Program-made: the position numbers and the translations under genes | The notes under the pieces: generated by a model | What the model was told of the DNA's origin: nothing | Database searches by the model: none | The model's input: only the letters and a program-made list of their open reading frames with translations | From: Petrosia ficiformis | Taxonomy: Eukaryota > Porifera > Demospongiae > Haplosclerida > Petrosiidae | Assembly (NCBI GenBank): GCA_947044365.1 | Contig: OX345645.1 | Span: 6,081,741-6,145,740 of the forward strand | DNA length: 64,000 nucleotides | Direction: 5' to 3' | Shown: piece by piece, positions 47,401 to 62,100 of the stretch | Position numbering within the stretch: the first letter of the stretch is position 1 | Layout: the number at the start of each line of letters is the position of its first letter

Positions 47401-50400
47401 GGCTTTGAATGTCTTCTCTGTCGGGTCTGTCTGCTCACAGTCTTTCATGGAAGTAACATGGTAGCTTAAACTTGGTAAGTACTTATTTATAAGTCAGATA
47501 ATGATGTATGGAGGATTTAAAACAGTTCTAAGATAGTGTAAGGGTTGTTTGAAGTTGCTAAAGGCTATACGCATATATATATATGTGTGTGCCGCATTTA
47601 ATTAAAGGAAAGTTGCGCATATATATACCATATAGCGGGAAATATTCGTTGGGTGCAAAATTTCGTTATTTTCGTTGGCAGTTGAGGGCAACGAAAATTT
47701 GAATCAACAAAAATTTGACTCGAGGAAAATTTTGCGACAGTCACGTGTGGTTTCAAAGTCACACCTCTCACACGTGTGTTATTATTGTTTACTAGCGATG
47801 GCTCTTTATCGGTATTTTAAGCCTGATTCATCTCTTCCAGACCCCAAGGGACCGCTATCAGACATAGTTAAGCCAGAGGCTATAAAGGATGCCAATGAAG
47901 CGGTAAGAACTAGAATAATGATAGCTAACACAAATTAATTTTTTTTAAAAAGGTGTGGCTAACTGCTATGGTCGATCAACCGCTTGCCAAAGAAATTTAT
48001 TTCAACGAAAATTTATTCTAAAAGCTTTTTGTATGTTTAACGAAAATTTCTTCCAACGGAAATTTCCCGCTATACGGTATGCAAATTGCGCTCAAAGAGT
48101 TATTGTTTCCATGTGCTCACTTGTACACTCTAAATTTGAGGTTAATAATATGAGCTTGTTCCAGTATGTTGAGGCTGTGTTGCTGGCTGCTTCTGTCTGA
48201 TTTCTCTGTCCAGCGATGCTAAGACCAAGTAGAAAACAGCAAGAGCGAGATCAACATTGATAAAAAATATTAAAAACACGTGTGAACTTTCGAAGCCTTC
48301 AAAACCTTTCTTAATGAAACTTCGAATTTCATATTGACTATTCATCCCAGCCTTAGTTCAATGGTTTATGTTGATATACCCCTCAGCACTACATCCAAAT
48401 ATATCTCCTCCATAGCAGGTGGTACATTATATCTGACATACAACATATACATCCCCTCTAACCATGGTTTATATAACCAAGTTAAAGTTATAACTCACAA
48501 GAAAGTTTTTGCTTACAGAAGTTGCCACCCAAAATCTTTTTTCAACTTCACCAGTAGAGGCCATAGCATACACACGTCCTCCAGGATATAGTTTCTCAGG
48601 TAACACAAACACACCTTGTTGATAAAGAAGAGAGAAATCTATAATTACTTGACAGTACAGTAATTGTACAGAAAGGAATGTTAGGAAACCTCACTTTTAT
48701 ACATTGCATGTCATATACACATATATGTACCATATTGTATTGGTGACTATATACATATGTCAATAAAAAGTCACCATACAGTACAGTAATTACTCAGTAG
48801 TTTCATTTCCACACTACAGTAGTTCAACATTAGTTTTAACAGTAATTGCTGTACATGTCAATTGAACACTACAGTAGTGAGACAGTAATTACTATACTAT
48901 ACTGACAGTAGAACTAAGGTAATTACTGTTACTGTATGGTGACATTTTATTGACATATACTGTACCATGTTGTATTGGTGACTATATATATATTTGGGCT
49001 GGGACGATGTTGTTCGACAAGTACAAGTACTCAACTAAGGACTTAAGTACAAGGACAGGTACTGAACTAAGGACTTAAGTACAAGTACAAGTACTTAACT
49101 ACGGACTTAAGTACAAGTACAAGTACTCAACTAAGGACTTAAGTACAAGTACAAGTACTCAATCAAGGACTTAAGTACAAGTACAAGTACTTAACTACGG
49201 ACTTAAGTACAAGTACAAGTACTCAACTAAGGACTTAAGTACAAGTACAAGTACTCAACTAAGGACTTAAGTACAAGTACAAGTACTTAACTACGGACTT
49301 AAGTACAAGTACAAGTACTCAACTAAGGACTTAAGTACAAGTACAAGTACTCAATCAAGGACTTAAGTACAAGTACAAGTACTTAACTAAGGACTTAAGT
49401 ACAAGTACAAGTACTTAATTACGGACTTAAGTACAAGTACAAGTACTCAACTTAAGTACAAGTACAAGTACAAGTACTCAACTAAGGACTTAAGTACAAG
49501 TACAAGTACTCGACTAAGGACTTAAGTACAAGTACAAGTACTTAACTAAGGACTTAAGTACAAGTACAAGTACTCAACTAAGGACTTAAGTACAAGTACA
49601 AGTACTCAATCAAGGACTTAAGTACAAGTACAAGTACTCAACTAAGGACTTAAGTACAAGTACAAGTACTCAACTAAGGACTTAAGTACAAGTACAAGTA
49701 CACATATTCATAAATGTGTACTTATAGTACAGGTACTAATGTGCATTACTCCAGGCCTGACATATACCTTATAATATATAATTATAGATATATTTATTAT
49801 CACATTACCTTTACGAACATCCATTATACTGTAATTACGTTCACTGTCTTGTCTAGACCAAATCCATAAATTATAATTCTTTGTATCGCCAGTTTCCTCT
49901 CTCAGCTTAGGTTGACAATATACTGTGTCAATCTTCTGCATTGGGTGTCCTCTATTTCGTGTTATAGTATGTCTACGAGCTAGGAAACCAGGAGTTGCTA
50001 TCTGCTGAATTACCTGTAAGAATATTAAAAACATGAATTAAAACACAGCTCATTATAAATTCATTACTGTGGAATGTATATAGTTGCTTTTAGCGCACAT
50101 GTGAATTACAAATATGATGGGAGCTACACTTTAATAAGGTGATAGTCCACTGTACTTCGAAGTAGTACTATAGTACTACTTTGTACTGTAATCATAGTAA
50201 TGTGTGAATTCCCTTTACATTTGTATGTGATAACATAGTGTAATACTGTGTAGTACATTAAAAGTACAGTATACTCATAAAGTACACTATAGTCAATGGA
50301 AGTACAGTGATAGTATGTAAACTTAATAATGTCAGGTACTGTACCTCATCAGCAGAAGGTCTATCAGAAGCTAAATGTCTCCAGCAATCCTCCATTAACT

Positions 50401-53149
50401 CAACCATCGCAGGATAATTAGGCTCAGAATTACCATCCTGTACTTGAGGTCTCTCACGTTCTATCACAGCACGATTCACTTCTTGTCCGCTAGTGAGGGT
50501 TTCAAATGGCCTTTGACCAGTCAATAGCTCAAACAGCAACATACCAAATGAGAATATATCAACCTAATTGATATGGTATTACAGTACTATAATAATATTA
50601 TATCATGATCCCTATGATTGCTTTTCATGAACAGGTTCTATATATAATAGGCTGTTGTGTTTCAGGCATGTGAGAAAGTCAGCCATGATTATTGAATGCT
50701 GGACACCACAAAGCAATCGTAGGGATACTTTTTTCTCAATATATCTCGTTGAAATAATTTTCAATTGTATAATTAATATCAATATTCACTGTTTAAACTT
50801 TAAACAAGTCAGTTCATTCATTAGTTACCTTCTCATCAAAGGCCTGGTCTTCACCTCTCCTGCGAATAGCTTCAGGTGCCATATATCCAGGAGTGCCTTC
50901 TTCACCTTTGATACCACCAGGATTAGCAAATCTAACACAAAATAAGATAATGAGTTAAGATATGGAAATGTCCTTCTATGATACCAATTCTCTATCATAG
51001 GATGGTACTATCACCTACATCACATCTCGACTAAACAATGATAGAAATAATACTCATAGGGCTATCCCTATGATTGCTTTCCATGGGGTTGAATATATAT
51101 TACACATACATGTATATATACATGTATATATATCTTAGGGCTGGGGTGAAGGTTGCAAAACAACATTTGAAGCTTTATTAGCAAAAACAAACAAATATTC
51201 GAAGGTTCGCACGTGTTTTTATCAATGTTCTTATTATTGCTTTATAACATACAAGTACTGGTCTTGTCCCTGTCACTATTTCTACTCGGATTTAGCATCG
51301 CTGGACCGAAAAATGAGACAAAAGAAGCCAACACACAGCCTCAACACGCTCATAATATTTACCACATATTTAGAGTGTACAAGTGCACATGTGCAAACAT
51401 TAGTGGGCGTGGCAGCAAAGCCTCGAAGGGAGAAATCCAGCTTCAAATGTGCAGCCATCAAATGAAGGTTTGAACATTCGAACCTTTTTCCAGCTCTAAT
51501 ACATGTATATATATATATATATATATGTGTGTGTTTGTGTCACATATACATTGTATACATAGATAAGGATTTTGTGTTACTCCAGGAGGCTCGGACAATT
51601 AATGGGTATTGTGTGTAGTAATAGAACACACAATCAATTAGCAAGAAGAAAGGGTACATATAACAGGAATTAATAACCGTTCTCTCTAAAATATATTCCT
51701 ACAGTTCTTTAAAAAGTAAGGAGAGTAGACAATCAACTATAATAGGCTGTTGTGTTTCACGCATGTGAGAAAGTCAGCCATGATTACTGAATGCTGCACA
51801 CCACAAAGCAATCATAGGGATACTTTTTCACCATATATCTTGTTATCTTTATGTATATAAAATATTATATATACCTTGATATTCCATAATCAGCAAGCTT
51901 AGCATTGACAGAAGCGTCCACATCTAACGACCAGATGAGGACATTATCAGATTTTAAGTCACGATATACTATCCCTTGTTTGTGGAGATAACGTAAAGCT
52001 AAGGCAACCTAAATATGATATAATGATATAATATTCATTATACTACTTTAAGTTTACATACTATGATGGGAGCTACACTTTAACAAGGTGATAATCCACT
52101 GTACTTCTAAGTAGTACTATAGTACTAATTTGTACTGTAATCATAGTAATGTATGAATTCCCTTTATATTTGTATGTGATAGCATAGTACTAAGGTGTAA
52201 TACTGTGTAGTACATTCAAAGTACATTCACTCATAAAGTACACTATAGTCAATGGAAGTACAATGATAGTATGTAAACTTAATAATATCAGGTACTGTAA
52301 TCTGATAAAGCAATCATTACGAGTTAAGTTTAATTACCTTAGTAAAAGTGAATATATTTATAATTGTAGTTAATTATAATTATACCTGTAATGCTATTCT
52401 AGCAGATATTTCATGTCCCAGTACTCCACCAGACATTCGTATATTAGCTGATGGAAGATCAGAATGAGCTTGTCTAATGGCCTCCAATTTCTTGTCTAGT
52501 ATACTGAAGAGACTACCCATGGGAGCAAGCTCAAGACATATACACATTGGTCGTAGAGATACACCTACATGTAAAAACACAATTTCATATACATGTACAT
52601 GTACATGTACATTTACATACTGTACATGTATATACAGTACCTGACTTTATTAACTATGATGGGAGCTACACTTTAATAAAGTCAACTGTACTTCTAAGTA
52701 GTACTATAGTACTACTTTGTACTGTAATCATAGTAATATGTGAATTCCCTTTACATTTGTATGTGATAGCATAGTACTAAGGTGTAATACTGTGTAGTAC
52801 ATTCAAAGTACAGTGTACTTCACTCATAAAGTACACTATAGTCAATGGAAGTACAGTGATAATACATGTATGTAAACTTAATAATGTCAGGTATATACAT
52901 ACATGTATATGTATCTACGTTCTTACCAAGTAATGATACGATATTAGGATGTGAAAGTTGAGCTAATACAGTCACTTCTTGTCTCATATCACGAAACAAG
53001 AACAAAGCCTCACCAGCTGTGATATTATCATCTTGCTATAAGATTGAAAATTATAATATTATATAGATAATGTCACCATATTTTATATGTCCTAAGGTAC
53101 AGTACCAACCCTATGGCTGTGATATTATACATGATAATACTGAGATGAG

Positions 53150-53192
<43 letters not shown>

Positions 53193-56100
53193 CAGACACC
53201 TGAGGCAAATGAAAAATGAAAAAATGAGTTGCCTCAGGTGGGATTCGAACCCACGACACTCTGCACTCCGGACAGATGCTCTTACCAACTGAGCTACCAA
53301 GGCAGCTCAGCTGGCAGGGTCCAAATCAAACATCTCACTCATACACCTGTGTGAACAGGCTAACTAAACCGGTATACAAGCGAATGTACATGTAGAAGTA
53401 TATATCAGAATTTTTGATAAGCTCATATGGCACACCATTGGCCCAAAGAGATTTTTATGTGGCACTGCACAGTTCTCTCTTTGGGCCAGATGGCACAGTT
53501 AATTATGATTACAGTAACAGCATTATCTCTGTTAATTGGCTCAAGGCTCCTTCAATTGAATTTGGTTAATAAAATATAAAATCTCCCCAATTAATAAAAC
53601 AGGTCTTAAATTGCACTCTATTGTTCAAAAGATGAACAACATTACATAAATTTTACAATAATTAGATATATATTTATGTTGATAGTAATGTTCTACTAAC
53701 CTGAGGTATTATTGCGTTTGGGTCATCATACTCATCATAACCACTCTCAGCCTGTGATTGTGTGAGGAACTCTTTAATTGCAATATTCTCATGACGATAC
53801 TTTCCACGATATACAGCACCTGAAAAGACAAACAACATTATATAGAGAAAAACGTATCCATCCATCTATCCATCCATCCAAAAACCCACCCACTTGCCCA
53901 ACTACCACCCACCCATCCATCCATTCAACCATCCATCCATCCATCGATCCAAACATTCATCAATCTATCCATCAATCCATCCATCTATCCATCCATCCAT
54001 TAATTAAGATATAGCTTGCTGGTCTGCTGTAGCAGGAGTGAACATTCTTTTTCATGCCACAGCCATTAATCGAACAAGTGAAATAGGGAACAATGAAGCC
54101 TCCCTATAGGCTTAGTGAGGTATCTGGGTCACATGACCATCACATGACCTATGACTGTTACTCACTACCTTACTCCTCTAATAGTAAATTAAAGATTAGC
54201 AGCGATTCTGAACAACAATATCCTCAGGAGAGGTTTTGATACATTTTGAAACATGGGCCAAATTGGCTCTACAGTGGTTAGTGTTTGCGCTATTGGGAAT
54301 ACATGTACATATTGAGGCAAATAATTAGTGACAATATAATCATAATTAACTGTGCCACTGGCCCAAAGAGAGAACTTAATAAGAAGCTCTTTGGGCCAAT
54401 GGTGTGCTAAACACTGATTCTCAATTATATTACCTGCTCCACCCTTCCCAAGTCTTGTTGAAGTATCTTTAGGATTAAATTCAAGTTGTGAATTATCAAT
54501 AATAAGAGCTGGTGGTAAATCAGTTAATAGCAGATCAGGAACAATATGTGAAAGAGGTACATGAACATTGTATTCTGAGCATAGTATAGTGTCCTGAAGA
54601 GATGAAATATAACTTCATATATATACAGTGCATGTAGATCCCACCTGAGGCAACTCTCATTTTTCATTTTTCCATTGCCTCAGGTGTCTTTCATTCTTTC
54701 TTTCTTTTTTTCTTTCTTTCTATATCTCCTGTAACATCATGTATATGCTTAGGTTTGGTGTTGGTGTCTTTGGTGGTTTCATTACCCCGGCCTTCACCTA
54801 ATGCCAAGTTTCAGTTAGCCTGTTTATACAAGTGTACGAGATGTTTGATTTGGACCCTGCCAGCTGGGCTGCCTTGGTAGCTCAGCTGGTAAGAGCATGT
54901 GTCCGGAGTACAGAGTGTCGTGGGTTCAAATCCCACCTGAGGCAACTCATCTTCATTTTTTCATTTTCCTCATGTGTCTGTCTTTCTTTCTTTCTTCTTT
55001 CTTTCCATCTCAAGTGTTATCATGTACAGATACATGTTTGTACATTAGTGATGAACCTTTTACTGATATTCCAATAACTTTAGATATGTACCAATAACTG
55101 ATCCAATATCATATTTACTTTCTCATTTCATGAAAATAAACATTTTCTCAATAGTTATGAGTATCGTAAAAACGATTAATGATGTTAATCACAAGAAATG
55201 ATATTATTAGCATTCTTATTACAATATCAGTTACATGTACATCCTTCAGGAATAACTGATACTAGAATTAACAGTTGAAAATGACCAAATACAGATTACT
55301 GATCTGATTATTAGTGCATCACTAATGTACGTACGTACATACAATACATCATTCAAAAATTTTAGTAATAAATAGTGATGAAAGTGTCCCTTTTTGAAAA
55401 GTCCCTTTTTGAAAAGGTCACATAGATATAAATTATTGGTATATTCTTATCTACATGTGTATTGGTATAGTATATGTCAACATAAAGTCACCATACAGTA
55501 CAGTAATTACTCAGTAGTTTCATTTCCACACTACAGTAGTTCAATAGTAGTTTTAACAGTAATTGCTGTACATGTCAATTGAACACCACAGTAGTGAGAC
55601 AGTAATTACTATACTATACTGACAGTAGAACTGAGGTAATTACTATTACTGTATGGTGACATTTTATTGACATACTGTGTACCTGTAATAAAGCTTTGAG
55701 AGAGCAATCTTCTAACTTGAAAATAAACACATCCTGATTAGCTGGATCAATATAGGCTGTTGTATCCATAGATTCATCTAATGCACTTTCACCTTTTATA
55801 ATCTCTTTGAGTGCTGGTGGGACAACCCATAGTGCTTGACGTTCCACTAACCATTCACCTTCAATATCAAGATCATTGAGACCTAAAGATATACATGAAC
55901 AGTTAATGAACACAATGTGCAGATAAAGAGACCTTTTGAGTGATTGTGTAATTAATAAGTATTGAATTGTGTGATTAGTGCATTTTCACAAAATAATGAT
56001 TACAGATTATATATATACAAGTTATTTTGAACAATACTCCATTATATTCAATCATTTTTTCATAATTATTCAATCAAACTTAGTATCTATAGTATAGGAG

Positions 56101-59100
56101 GAGCATTAATGGCTCTACCAAAAGTAGTTGGACTACGGATCCTGTTTTTATGGCCTGTAGGGCCATCCCTATATTTGCTTTCCACGGGGTTGAATCTATA
56201 TATAAATTATTTTTGTGTCACTTGCGTGACTATGCATTGTATACATAGTTAAGGAAGTTGCATCATAAGAGGCTTGGTCAAATAATGGGCGTGGCGTGTG
56301 AAAGAACGAGCATTTGAGCTACAGACCAGCCAGGAAGCTTCAGAAAGGATGTAAAACTGCTAATAACTGTTGTATATAGCAGAGAAACTGTATAAATATT
56401 ATGCAAGATTCTTTAACAAGTAAGTATAATAAGTTGTTGAGTTTCAGACACGAGGAAGTCATCATTTAGAACCTTGAAAGAGTACTTCAGTCAGTTCATC
56501 AGAGATCTGTGTACTTAGACTGCAATCAGGCTTACACTTACTTCTTCAGGCCACAGCTTTGCTTAATACATAGTCATCACAAAGCAAATATAGGGATACT
56601 CTTTTCTCTGATATTGTGATGACTATGTATTAAGCAAAGCTGTGGCCTGAAGAAGTAAGTGTAAACCTTGTTATATCTTGTTACTATCCGGATATCTGTT
56701 CACAATAATGGTCAGGTACCCAGATAATTCCTCTAATAAATTCACGACTTGTTTGCACTAAAATATACAGTATTACCTCACTTTTTTGCTGTAATCAACT
56801 ACAATAGATATTTTTATAGAAGCAGAATTGGTCATTTACAGATCGTTCGGCTCTCTAAAAGCTAAAACAGCTGGTAATACGGAGCAAGACATTTTTCAAC
56901 CATCATTTTATTGCAATTTCGACTTCACGTGTCTAGTTTCTGAAATCTTTGCTACTGCTTGGAAATAGTTAAAGACAGACCTCAAAGCTACTTAAAGGTT
57001 CCATGCATATACGAATGCTGGAGATCATCAATGGTAGCCAACGCCCACTTCCTAAAAGCATGTGCTGATTGAGCGTTTTATACAAAATGCAGAGAGCTTT
57101 TACTATCATCACAGCCAAAGAATACTTTAAGTAAGTTCTTATAACTGAATCACATATTTCCTGAAAGTCACAGAGAGAGAGTAAAGATATGTGAGCCCCA
57201 CCCAAGTTGACCCTGCCGTCATGGCTACATTAAAACTATGAAATCAAGTTAAAGTCTGTCCAACCTGAAAAGATCCTCAGAAAATTCAAATTAACTTTCG
57301 TTTATTTAGACCAATCTTGACATTTTTGGTATCACTGAGTTCCTCCCACAGGTGCGCATCTCGTGGAATTTAAATTATTTCAGTAACTGTTATAATTCTG
57401 GAGATACTGATCTACTGTACACACTCCTCTCTCTACTTTCGGGGATCAATTCAGCTTGGATGGACTTTAGTGTATATTAACTGATTTCATACATGTATGT
57501 CTTACCTGGAAACCACTCATCTATAAGAGAATCAATTTGGTCTACTACATATCCCATAGCAGAGAAATCACCACTGTTAGACCATACAGTGATATCCACA
57601 CCTTGTACTATGCTAGCTTTCCTGTCTAATATATCACCAACAAATTTTGTGGACTCCAACATAGCATCTCCGATTGCTACACCAGACACCTCTAATATCA
57701 GGAAAGGATGAATGATATGAAGTGTTATATCCATACTGGTATAGGTAAATGTATAGACACCTCTACCCTGGGTCAGACATTTTAATACATTTTGAAGATG
57801 GGCAAGATTGACTCTACAGTGGGTAGAGTGTGCACTATTGGGAATACATCTTGACACAATTAACAAAGAGTTAATGTTGTTAGTGAAAATATAATCATAA
57901 TTAACTGCGCCATCTGGCCCAAAGAGAGAACAGATGAACACACATGTACACTTACCACTATCACATATACAATGTATACATGTACATACATGTACATGTA
58001 GGTTACATATAATATATATTAGGGCTGGGAAAAAGGTTCAAATATTCGAACCTTCGTTCGTTTACTGCGCATTCGAAGCTAAATTTCTCCCTTCAAAGCT
58101 TTGCTCCCCTGCCACGCCCACTTCAATGTTTGCACATGTGCACATTTGCAATCTAAACGTGTGGTTAAAATTGTGGGTGTGTCCAAGAAAAGCTGAGGCT
58201 GAGTTGTTGGCTGTTTCTGCCTAAATTTTCATTCAAGCGATGCTAAATCCAAGTAGAAATAGTGACAGGAACAAGACTAGTACTTATTATAAAGCAATAA
58301 TCCAGTTTTGGAGGCATTATATTGCCAAACAAGGTAAGAGCAACATTGATAATAACACGTGCGAACCTTCGAAGGTTCGTTCATTTTTGCCGACGAAGCT
58401 TCGAAGGTTGTTTTGCTACCTTCGTCCTAATATATATATATATATATACATATACAGTATATGTCAATAAAAAGTCATCATACAGTACAGTAATTACTCA
58501 GTAGTTTCATTTCCTCACTACAGTAGTTCAACAGTAGTTTTAACAGTAATTGCTGTACATGTCAATTGAACACCACAGTAGTGAGACAGTAATTACTATA
58601 CTATACTGACAGTAGAACTAAGATAATTAATGTTATTGTATGGTGACATTTTATTGACATATACTGTAAATGTACCTGTGGATGGAGCTTGGATAGACTC
58701 CACAAGGAATTTTCCAGTAGGATGAGATGCAAGTAGTCCTCTTCTCCAATAAGCAATATTTTGGTCAGACAAAATGTGTCCTTTACTACCAACTAAACCA
58801 GACCTTTTGAGATTGATCATCAAACGAGATATTAGTCGACTCCAAAATCCACTTGGAATGTACGCCATACGATATCTTCTTCGAACACATGTAACTGGAG
58901 ATGTGACAACCTAAAATACAATAATAGGAAAGTTACGTAATTAAAGTTAGAGCTGGAATGGATACCCGATTATATTCAGATAACTATCCACAAACTGAAC
59001 ATCCAGATCTGTTTCTCGTATATATCCAGGTATTCGTTTAATGTTTCCACATACACAGAAACAAAAAATGTGAAATCGAAATATCTGTGATTATTTTCAT

Positions 59101-62100
59101 TTAATATTATGATACAATATTGGTTCTTGTGTATGTTGATACATTGGAGAGGGGAATATAGCAAACCTAATTTACCTAATTTTATATCTAGAAGAAATTA
59201 TAATAAGCTAGCATGTGTAACTTCGATTGATTTCTTTTACCATTTCTTGACAACTACAACCAAACAGGACATTTATTTACATTTTATAAACACTGTTTCC
59301 AATATCATGATACTGCATAGTATCATGACATGTTTGGCAGGAATACACAACTATAAGTTATCGACCACTCATGAGCACTGTATGGCAAATATTGTGCTGT
59401 GACGTCACAAGCGCTTCAAGGGCTGCAAGCCAGAGAACCCTGGTGACATCACAGCATAATATTTGGCATACAGCGCTCGTGATTGGTCAATAACGTGTTT
59501 ATGCTATGACAACCGTTGCCATAGTTATGATAATGTTGCTATGACGAAATATAGTCATGTCTATACCACTGGGTGGTCTCTTTGAAGTTCTATGATATCA
59601 TGTCACAATACTATGTTATAGTCATATCGTACATCTTTACCTCATATTTTATGCTTCAGTATAATGCTGTGCAAACAACAATTCATACCAGAGGTTTTGA
59701 TAAGTTTTGAAGCATGGGCCAAATTGGCTCAAAAATGGTTAGTGTGTGCGCCATTGGGAATACATCTTGAATCAATTAACAATGAGGTAATACTGTTAGT
59801 GACAATATAATCATAATTGATTGCGCCACTGGCCCAAACAGAGAACTGCGCAGTGCCAATTAAGAAGCTCTTTGGGCCAAAGGTACACCATATAAGCTTA
59901 TCAAAAACACTGATTCATACACACATGTACACACATGTACATACATAAAAATATTAACCTCTCTTCCGTCAATTATGGCAGTTATTGCATCAGGAATTTC
60001 AGTTTCTTTGACCTCCTGTTTTTCTTCAACAGAGATCGGAACAGAGCCTTGTTTTATAGTGCTTTTACGAACCATTTTCGGCTCCAAGGAAGTATTCTGT
60101 CTTGCGTTTGGAAGAGGCATAGCAAATGGCAAAGCTGGTCTTTGTTCCGGAAGCATTGAGGGAATAAGAAGCGCTCCTTGACCTAGTGAGAGAGCTATTT
60201 CAAACCTTTCCAACAACTGCATATACTGTGCTAGGTAAGATTCAGGATAATAGCGATTTCCACGAAAAATGAACTTGAGATGGGTCTCCAGTAGAAGTCC
60301 GTTTTGTACGAAGGAGTGTCTTTGTGGTACTGTTATGACATGAGCTAACATATCTGCTAACCAAACAGGATCAATGAAGTATAGATTATTGAGACCTTTA
60401 AGATAATCATTGTAGTGTAGGATAACTCCATTGTCATGTAAGAAGTGGGCAGCTAATGGATAGAGAGAGAAGAATTTAAAAGCATACCTTATATATGTAC
60501 ATGTACATGTACATCTAACCCATTGTGGCTGCTTATTTTCTAACGTATGGTGGCCTATAGAGCCATCCCTATGATTGCTTTCCCACAGGTTCGAACTATA
60601 TATAATTATATATACATGTGTGTATATCTTCTTGTGTCACTTACACAAGTATGCTTTGTATACGTAGTTAAGGAAGTTGCGTCATTCCAGGTGGGCTCGC
60701 TCAATTAATGGGTGTGGTGCGTAATAGAACATGTGCTTGAGCTCTAGTGCTCTACAGACCAACAGAAAGAAAGCTGCTTGTAGCTTACATAGAAACTGGA
60801 ACTAATAGCTAGCTATTCTACCTGAAATATATTCCTAAAGTTCTACAAGGTTCTTTAAGTAAGGAGAATAGATAATCAAAATAATAACTATAATAGGCTG
60901 TTGTGTTTCAGGCATGATAAAGTCAGCCATGATTACTGAATGCTGGACACCACAAAGCAATCATAGGGATATTTTTTTCTCTATATATCTTGTTTTTCTA
61001 AGCCATTGTGGCTGCTTGTTTGTTGTGTTTGTTTGTTAGATCTTTCTACTCATGTACATGTACATGTACATGTACATATATGTGATAGTTGATGGCATTA
61101 GGAAAATGATTAGGATTATACCAATACATCAATTTGGCTATTATACATGTACATGTACATATATGTGATAGTTGATAGCATTAGGAGAATGATTAGGATT
61201 ATACCAATACATCAATTTGGCTATTATACATGTACATGTACATATATGTGATAGTTGATGGCATTAGGAAAATGATTAGGGTTATACCAATACATCAATT
61301 TGGCTATTATACATGTACATGTACATATATGTGATAGTTGATAGCATTAGGAGAATGATTAGGATTATACCAATACATCAATTTGGCTATTATACATGTA
61401 CATGTACATATATATGTTAGTTGATAGCATTAGGAGAATGATTTGGCTATTATACATGTACATGTCCATGTATGTGATCCACTGTACTTTGAATGTACTA
61501 CACAGTATTACACCTTAGTACTATGCTATCACATACAAAAAAATGTTTACCAGCCAAAATGATGTATTGGTATAACCCTAATCATTCTTCTAATGCTATC
61601 AACTATCACATATATGTATATGTACATGTATAATAGCCAAATTGATGTATTGGTATAACCCTAATCATTCTCCTAATGCTATCACCTATCACATATATGT
61701 ACATGTACATGTATAATAGCCAAATTGATGTATTGGTATAACCCTAATCATTCTCCTAATGCTATCAACTAGCACATATATGTACATGTACATGTATAAT
61801 AGCCAAATTGATGTATTGGTATAACCCTAATCATTCTCCTAATGCTATCACCTATCACATATATGTACATGTACATGTATAATAGCCAAATTGATGTATT
61901 GGTATAACCCTAATCATTCTCCTAATGCTATCAACTAGCACATATATGTACATGTACATGTATAATAGCCAAATTGATGTATTGGTATAACCCTAATCAT
62001 TCTCCTAATGCTATCAACTAGCACATATATGTACATGTACATGTATAATAGCCAAATTGATGTATTGGTATAATCCTAATCATTCTCCTAATGCTATCAA

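Larger units (their letters stand above)
46773..48357. mobile_element. hAT-like element split by nested insertions
   Basis: Outer ends CTAAGGCTGGAAAAAGCTTT and its partner CATCCCAGCCTTAG near 48345-48357 match the TAGGGCTGGG family. The interior words (GAAGCTTCG, CGTGTGAA, CAGCGATGCTAAGACCAAGT) match the copy at 58018. A MITE-C (46845-47060) and a second TIR element (47625-48080) are nested inside. Confidence 0.6.

Noticed and set aside
53073..53300. A short protein beginning [20 protein letters not shown]
   Set aside because: This is the familiar spurious translation of a tRNA-like SINE head.
53230..53304. A functional tRNA gene on the minus strand
   Set aside because: D and T arms are good, but the anticodon loop lacks U33, and the same head with the same flanks and tail recurs at 54870 and 63062, so it is a SINE head.
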